In this document: piece by piece, positions 59,461-64,000 of the stretch
Layout: each line of letters begins with the position of its first letter
How positions within the stretch are numbered: position 1 is the stretch's first letter
NCBI GenBank assembly: GCA_028821605.1
Contig: JAPPFM010000048.1
Location: 1-64,000, forward strand
DNA length: 64,000 nt
Direction: 5' to 3'
Source: Candidatus Poribacteria bacterium
GTDB lineage: Bacteria; Poribacteria; WGA-4E; WGA-3G
Program-made: the position numbers and the translations under genes
Notes under the pieces: model-generated
Seen by the model: only the letters and a program-made list of their open reading frames with translations
Told to the model about the DNA's origin: nothing
Database searches by the model: none

Positions 59461-60441
59461 ATGAAAATGAAATGTGTCCGAGTAGGATTTGGAATAACAG
59501 TGCTGTTCAATCTACTTCTGTTCACCGTAAACGCTTGGGCGGCTCCGTATATTTCCTTCAGCTCCAACCGAACGGGAAACTGGGATATCTACGTCATTGA
59601 TACAAACGGAGAAAATCTACGCAACTTGACGAATCACCCTGCGTACGACAGTCGCGCAACGTGGGCACCGGATGGACACGCTTTCACTTTTGAGTCAGAC
59701 AGGGATGGAAACCACGAAATTTATATCATGAAACTTAATGAACCAGAACCTCGGCGGTTGACAAACCATCCCGGACGGGATAGTGCCCCTGACTGGTCAC
59801 CAGATGGAAACTGGATCGTATTTACATCAAACAGAACGGGCGTGCTAAACCATGACATCTACAAGATAGATGTCAACGGCGAGAATTTACGACGACTCAC
59901 TAACAATGAAAAATACGATTTACATCCGGTATGGTCTCCCGATGACGAACAGATTGCTTTCTTTTCCAATCGCGATGAAGGCACGGGTATCTATGTGATG
60001 AATGCCGATGGGAAACGTCTGAGACGCATTGCGAATCTGGGACATGGAGGGACATACCCGAGCTGGGCACCCGATGGGAAACAGATTGCCTACTCTGCAA
60101 ATCTTGCGGGAAGTGGTATCTACATTATGGGTGCTGATGGACGCAATCCGTGGCGCGTGACCCCCATGAACATCTGGAGCCGTCATCCAGCGTGGGCACC
60201 CGATGGGAAACAGATTGCCTACTCTGCGGATATTAAAAATCCTTGGGGAAATCCGAATAAGGATTCAAATATTTATGTCGTTTCCGTCACAGGAGGCACC
60301 CCACGGCAAATCACAAAACATGCAGCGCAGGATGGTTATCCCGCATGGGTGCCATCCGGTTTCCTCAACGTTTCAGCAAGTCCAGAGAAACTAATCACAC
60401 TATGGAGTAGACTCAAGCAATCCGAAATCGCTCCTAAATAG
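59461..60441 (+). CDS. Exported PD40/TolB-like propeller protein with tail motif
   Basis: A 326-residue tandem paralog. Signal sequence: LFNLLLFTVNAWAAP. Blades such as ISFSSNRTGNWDIYVIDTNG and [17 protein letters not shown]. Tail SPEKLITLWSRLKQSEIAPK, nearly identical to the upstream gene's. A GGGGAGG RBS precedes ATG 59461. The sigma fusion begins 22 bases after its stop. Confidence 0.9.
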   Translation: MKMKCVRVGFGITVLFNLLLFTVNAWAAPYISFSSNRTGNWDIYVIDTNGENLRNLTNHPAYDSRATWAPDGHAFTFESDRDGNHEIYIMKLNEPEPRRLTNHPGRDSAPDWSPDGNWIVFTSNRTGVLNHDIYKIDVNGENLRRLTNNEKYDLHPVWSPDDEQIAFFSNRDEGTGIYVMNADGKRLRRIANLGHGGTYPSWAPDGKQIAYSANLAGSGIYIMGADGRNPWRVTPMNIWSRHPAWAPDGKQIAYSADIKNPWGNPNKDSNIYVVSVTGGTPRQITKHAAQDGYPAWVPSGFLNVSASPEKLITLWSRLKQSEIAPK

Positions 60442-60463
60442 TTGGCGCGTTATGGAGGTCTTG

Positions 60464-61966
60464 ATGGCAGAAGACGACGTTCAACTCATTCGCAGAATCT
60501 TATCAGGAGACGACAGAGCATTTAGTGCTTTGGTCCAGAAATACCAAAAGGGTGTTCACGCGCTTGCATGGCGGAAGGTCGGCGATTTCCACTATGCCGA
60601 GGAAATTACGCAAGACGTTTTCCTCCAAGTATACAAGAAACTCTCGACCCTCAAGAATCCCAATCAGTTTGCTGGATGGCTCTATGTCATTGCAAACCGG
60701 CTTTGCCTGAATTGGATCCAAAGACACAAACCTGCGATGCAATCGTTGGAGACAACAAGCACAGGAGAAATAGAGGACTTCTCTTATGCCCACTATGTAT
60801 CCGAGCAACGCGAAACAGAAGCACTCGAACATCGAGATGAAATCGTTAAAAAGCTGCTGGAAAGACTGCCGGAGAGTGAACGCACAGTCGTAACGCTCTA
60901 CTATCTCGGTGAAATGGTTCCCAGAGAGATAGGCGATTTCTTAGGTGTATCGGTGAATACGATTAAAAGTCGGCTTCGTCGGGCGCGAGAACGTCTACAA
61001 AACGAAGAGGAACTCTTAATTCAGGAAGGGCTTGCGATTGTCCAATTACCACCTAACCTGACCGATAATATTATGCAGCAAGTTGCTGACATAAAACCCA
61101 CACCATCCCCGGTTGGGAAACCGTTTCTTCCGTGGGCAGCTTTTGGCACGGCAGCTGTTTTGGTCCTGCTGCTGTTAGGTGTCAGTGCCCGATACCTCGT
61201 CCGTTTTCAGAAGCCCTATAGTTTCAAGGCAACATCTGAACCCACCATTGAAATTGTTGATACCGATGTCATCCTTGATATGGATTCAAGACCGGATATG
61301 CGAAACCAGCCCGGGCGTCCTGGAGACACCGGAAAAGACAATGATGCCGGTTTGCAAACTTCTGAGAGGCTTCTAACGTCCGAGGCAGAAGGAGATTCCC
61401 TCATACCTTCCACACCGCGGCGGACACAGGTGATTGGTCCGCCAGGAAGTCACGTCTTTGACATCTTTGCAACATCCAACGGCACACTCTACGCTGCTAC
61501 ACAGACAGGCATCCATAAATTGACAACAGATGCAACTGCGTGGACGCTCGTTAACACGAATGTACCAATCCCCGAAAGCCGAATGTCTATGGCAGAACAT
61601 GCTGGCGTGCTTTATGTCGTCTCTATTGATGAAATTTTCGCTTCACGGGACGATGGCGAAACATGGAATGCTTTTTGTCCGCGACCAGAAGGACATGCTG
61701 TTGGACTCATCATCACAGATGAAGCACAAGGCACCGCTTCACAAGCAAGTTTTACAATATATCTTTTTCTACAAGATAAAGGCGTTTTCCGATCTACGAA
61801 TGCAGGCGCACAGTGGGATGCCTTTAACGAAGGATTAATGATCAAACGCATTTACACAGTAGCTACGATTGGAAACACGGTGTTTGTCGGGACAAACGAG
61901 GGACTCTATCGCCTTAACTCAGGTGTTTGGCAACGAGTGCAGGAAGATGCCTTCAAAACCGACTAA
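60464..61966 (+). CDS. ECF sigma/TM/propeller fusion, truncated paralog
   Basis: A 500-residue paralog of the 54594 gene. Start ATG 60464 (GGAGG 5 bases upstream; the frame opens at 60452). Sigma region 2 (FHYAEEITQDVFLQVYKKLS), region 4 (LPESERTVVTLYYLGEMVPR), a TM helix (LPWAAFGTAAVLVLLLLGV), then only the first part of the propeller (SRDDGETW, STNAGAQW). It stops after GLYRLNSGVWQRVQEDAFKTD. Relative to the paralog about 430 residues are missing, and a C-terminal remnant lies out of frame just downstream. The sigma domain looks intact. Confidence 0.87.
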   Translation: MAEDDVQLIRRILSGDDRAFSALVQKYQKGVHALAWRKVGDFHYAEEITQDVFLQVYKKLSTLKNPNQFAGWLYVIANRLCLNWIQRHKPAMQSLETTSTGEIEDFSYAHYVSEQRETEALEHRDEIVKKLLERLPESERTVVTLYYLGEMVPREIGDFLGVSVNTIKSRLRRARERLQNEEELLIQEGLAIVQLPPNLTDNIMQQVADIKPTPSPVGKPFLPWAAFGTAAVLVLLLLGVSARYLVRFQKPYSFKATSEPTIEIVDTDVILDMDSRPDMRNQPGRPGDTGKDNDAGLQTSERLLTSEAEGDSLIPSTPRRTQVIGPPGSHVFDIFATSNGTLYAATQTGIHKLTTDATAWTLVNTNVPIPESRMSMAEHAGVLYVVSIDEIFASRDDGETWNAFCPRPEGHAVGLIITDEAQGTASQASFTIYLFLQDKGVFRSTNAGAQWDAFNEGLMIKRIYTVATIGNTVFVGTNEGLYRLNSGVWQRVQEDAFKTD

Positions 61967-61968
61967 GC

Positions 61969-62040
61969 CACAACGATAAGCTTTATATAGCCGCACAAAG
62001 GCGCGGAGTGTTTCATATCTCGATTGAAGCACAACGGTAG
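61969..62040 (+). pseudogene. Out-of-frame remnant of the propeller C-terminus
   Basis: Translating from 61969 gives NDKLYIAAQRRGVFHIS and so on, ending at TAG 62038-62040. This matches the C-terminus of the 960-residue paralog (KNRLYIATQQRGVFHIPLEKEL). It is one frame off and 2 bases after the stop of the truncated gene, so an internal deletion of the propeller also shifted the frame. Confidence 0.75.
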
Positions 62041-62075
62041 GCGCGGTTTCCCAACCTTCCCCGCTGGTGAGGTTA

Positions 62076-62189
62076 TAGTAAAACCCGAAAATAAGAGGAC
62101 ATTTTGGAAAACACAAAACACCTCACTACCGCTGGCGAGGATTGTATCCTCGCCCTTCTACAATGTCTAATTAATTGTAGGTTTTACTA
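62076..62189. repeat. MITE-like element with TAGTAAAACC ends
   Basis: TAGTAAAACC (62076-62085) and GGTTTTACTA (62180-62189) are exact complements. The interior holds the GGCGAGGAT/ATCCTCGCC palindrome (62134-62154). Single ends GGTTTTACTATAAT also occur near 11316 and 52701. Confidence 0.65.
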
Positions 62190-62294
62190 CAAATAAATAC
62201 TTCGATAATTCCATAAAAGATACTTTTCAATCAAGAAATCTATAATCCGCGTCCTCCGTGTCATCCGTGATTCAGACAAACAATTAACATACAC

Positions 62295-62324
62295 ACATTA
62301 CCGAATTAAATTCTTAATCTTCAT
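62295..62324 (+). repeat. 30-nt repeat, second copy
   Basis: Identical over 30 bases to 52635-52664. No coding sequence in the surrounding gap 62041-62756 other than the elements listed. Confidence 0.7.
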
Positions 62325-62470
62325 CCAACCTCGCCTCTCCTTTTTTTCAGCAACTGACCATATATAAAGATCTCCAAATCCTGCGAATGCTTTGGGTTTC
62401 CCTACGCTCTACCTAACCTACGAAGTGGTTAACTCCCATACACGATAGATATGGTTACCTTACCTTCATA

Positions 62471-62531
62471 GGATTAAAATTCAAATTTTTTCAAATTATG
62501 CACAATTTTTTTCTAAAAATTGTGTCTTTAA
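62471..62531 (+). promoter_or_regulatory. Conserved promoter-like element, copy 3
   Basis: GGATTAAAATTCAA, TTTTTTCA, TTATGCA, 17 bases, TTGTGTCTTTAA (ending 62531), 226 bases before the WD40 gene. Confidence 0.7.
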
Positions 62532-62756
62532 TTATAAAAGGCATGACCAACATCACGGACCGGACTATCAAGCATTAGATGGAGGTAAACCTTAAAAGGA
62601 CATTAGACGTTAGGTATCTTGATTATTTGTGCGTTGTTAGTTGTGAATGTGGATCTGTTTCAGGACACCGAACGGATCGGTTCCGTCAAATCGCAGTCCA
62701 CACATCTCCTCGATTTCACCTTGAAATCGAAAACGGATATTATAAGGAGTGGTATT

Positions 62757-64000
62757 TTGAAAAGCACAATTGTTAATCAAAAAAGCCTAACAGTGATTTT
62801 AGTTGTTGTGTTGATGAGCGTTGGTGCGCAAGGCATCAACTATTGTCAGGCCGCGGACGAGTATCCCCCGTCATCACGTATCCGCCTACTTAGGGACGGA
62901 ATTCAAGTAGCCCTTGCAGGAGGTCGAGGAATAATAGTTTATTCCACAAGGAACCAAAGGACTGATTTTATTGATCCAGTTCGCAACTCCAAATGGCAGA
63001 GGCGGGATGATTCAACGAGTCCCTGGGTCAATGTTCCTGATTCAGAAAGAGCTACTGGATTATACGGCTATGTGATAACGCTTCCCGGTGAATACAGATG
63101 GGTTGGCGAGATTAAAGTGGATGGTGTATGGGGAAAATACAGCAGCCAGAATATGCTTCGGCTCACGCCAGACGGAACAGTGACGAGCATTCCAGCAGAA
63201 GTAGAGGGTGTTCCGAGCGACCCACACAAGTTGACACTTGAGGGGCATACGGATGATGTCCTTTCCGTAGCGTTCTCTTCCGATGGTCGCACACTGGCGA
63301 GTGGGAGTCGGGACAATACGACCCGGCTGTGGGATACTGACACCGGTGAACACAAGTTGACACTTAAGGGGCATCGGGATGGTGTCACTTGCTTAGCGTT
63401 CTCTCCTGATGGTCGCACACTGGCGAGTGGAAGTTGGGACAATTACGTTCTGTTACGGGATGCTGACACCGGGAAACTCTTGCGGACACTTGAGGGGCAT
63501 ACCGATGGTGTTCGTTCCGTAGCGTTCTCTCCCGATAGTAGCACATTAGCAAGTGGAAGTTATGACAATACGGTTCAATTGTGGGACGTTGACACAGGCG
63601 AACACAAGTTGACACTTGAGGGGCATACAGATTATGTCCGTTCCGCAGTGTTCTCCCCCGATGGTAACATATTAGCGAGTGGAAGTTATGACAATACGGT
63701 TCGGGTGTGGAATGCTGATACTGGCGAACTCCTACAGACACTTGAGGGGCATACGGAGGGTGTCCTTTCCGTAGCGTTCTCTCCCGATGGTAGCACGCTG
63801 GCGAGTGGGAGTTATGACCGGACGATTCGGGTGTGGGATGCGAAAATTGGACAACACAGAATGACACTTGAAGGGCATACGCATGATGTCAATTCCGTAG
63901 TGTTCTCTCCCGATGGTGACACGTTAGTGAGTGGCGGTAGTGACAGAACATTTCTGTTGTATAACGACACGATTCGGTTATGGGATGCGAAAACAGGAGA
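62757..64000 (+). CDS. Exported WD40-repeat protein, partial
   Basis: A frame open from TTG 62757 (AAGGAG about 7 bases upstream) to the window edge: 414 residues and counting. Signal peptide: SLTVILVVVLMSVGAQG, with an uncertain cut. Residues 40-160 are a non-repetitive domain (GLYGYVITLPGEYRWVGEI). Then at least six WD40 repeats of 42 residues (GHTDGVRSVAFSPDSSTLAS, GSYDNTVRVWNADTGE) that are almost identical at DNA level. The last visible repeat has a 7-residue insertion (DRTFLLYNDTIRLWDAKT). The 3' end is outside the window. There is no shared tail visible. Confidence 0.9.
   Translation, partial: MKSTIVNQKSLTVILVVVLMSVGAQGINYCQAADEYPPSSRIRLLRDGIQVALAGGRGIIVYSTRNQRTDFIDPVRNSKWQRRDDSTSPWVNVPDSERATGLYGYVITLPGEYRWVGEIKVDGVWGKYSSQNMLRLTPDGTVTSIPAEVEGVPSDPHKLTLEGHTDDVLSVAFSSDGRTLASGSRDNTTRLWDTDTGEHKLTLKGHRDGVTCLAFSPDGRTLASGSWDNYVLLRDADTGKLLRTLEGHTDGVRSVAFSPDSSTLASGSYDNTVQLWDVDTGEHKLTLEGHTDYVRSAVFSPDGNILASGSYDNTVRVWNADTGELLQTLEGHTEGVLSVAFSPDGSTLASGSYDRTIRVWDAKIGQHRMTLEGHTHDVNSVVFSPDGDTLVSGGSDRTFLLYNDTIRLWDAKTG

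Noticed and set aside
62579-62776. 65-residue plus-strand ORF before the WD40 gene
   Set aside because: Poor composition, no recognisable domain, and it overlaps the start of the clearly coding WD40 frame, which has a better RBS.
1-64000. CRISPR array
   Set aside because: No series of regularly spaced identical direct repeats was seen; the WD40 DNA repeats are coding.
1-64000. Prophage or conjugative region
   Set aside because: No phage structural, integrase or conjugation genes were found; the mobile DNA is limited to TnpB elements and MITE-like repeats.

Overview
The window looks like a chromosomal piece of a Gram-negative bacterium of the Candidatus Poribacteria type or a close relative. 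This is inferred from gene content: several phytanoyl-CoA dioxygenase-like genes, LamG and PD40/WD40/NHL propeller proteins with signal peptides, a DUF1501-DUF1800 pair, a TPR gene next to a VCBS/UnbV gene, TonB receptors, many lipoproteins, and ECF sigma factors fused to a transmembrane segment and a beta-propeller. No rRNA or marker phylogeny is available here, so the assignment is tentative.

Layout. Bases 1-4470 are housekeeping: the end of nuoM, nuoN, tRNA-Gln(CTG) and tRNA-Glu(CTC) behind a clear sigma70-type promoter, and a DUF255 thioredoxin-like protein. Bases 4500-6623 hold an AAA ATPase plus a small partner, a defence-like pair. Bases 6661-9720 carry two phytanoyl-CoA dioxygenase-like genes and an enolase-superfamily gene. 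Bases 10108-11662 are a small accessory patch (HicBA toxin-antitoxin, a PD-(D/E)XK-like protein, a coiled-coil protein). Bases 11755-31332 are mostly metabolic and exported-protein genes: two zinc-type dehydrogenases, a TrmH methyltransferase, an aldo/keto reductase, a nagA-TPR-VCBS/UnbV overlapping operon, two LamG proteins, a third phytanoyl-CoA dioxygenase, a methyltransferase, a TIM-barrel isomerase, a Gfo/Idh/MocA oxidoreductase, fdhD and a TPR/propeller protein. A TnpB-only IS200/IS605-type element sits at about 25529-26850.

A second TnpB element (about 31525-32971) carries a structured leader RNA with a pseudoknot. It has inserted at the 5' end of an HrpB-like helicase gene and now supplies that gene's ribosome binding site, start codon and first residues. 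Bases 35341-50762, all on the minus strand, encode two PD40 propeller proteins, five tandem paralogous lipoproteins, two tandem TonB-dependent receptors, an NHL propeller, and DUF1501 and DUF1800. Bases 51017-64000, on the plus strand, encode two paralogous ABC-2-type permeases, a 960-residue ECF sigma/TM/propeller fusion, an operon of two PD40 proteins plus a truncated second sigma fusion, and the start of a WD40 protein that runs off the window.

The most notable signals are: (i) a shared C-terminal tail around L-x-T-x-x-W-x-x-[ILV]-K on six exported proteins of two unrelated folds, suggesting a sorting signal; (ii) three copies of a roughly 60-70 nt promoter-like element upstream of exported or membrane genes, near the ECF sigma fusions; (iii) the sigma/TM/propeller fusions themselves; (iv) the TnpB leader RNA; (v) a family of five tandem lipoproteins. 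Tandem duplication recurs throughout, and intergenic regions are rich in short palindromes and MITE-like repeats.
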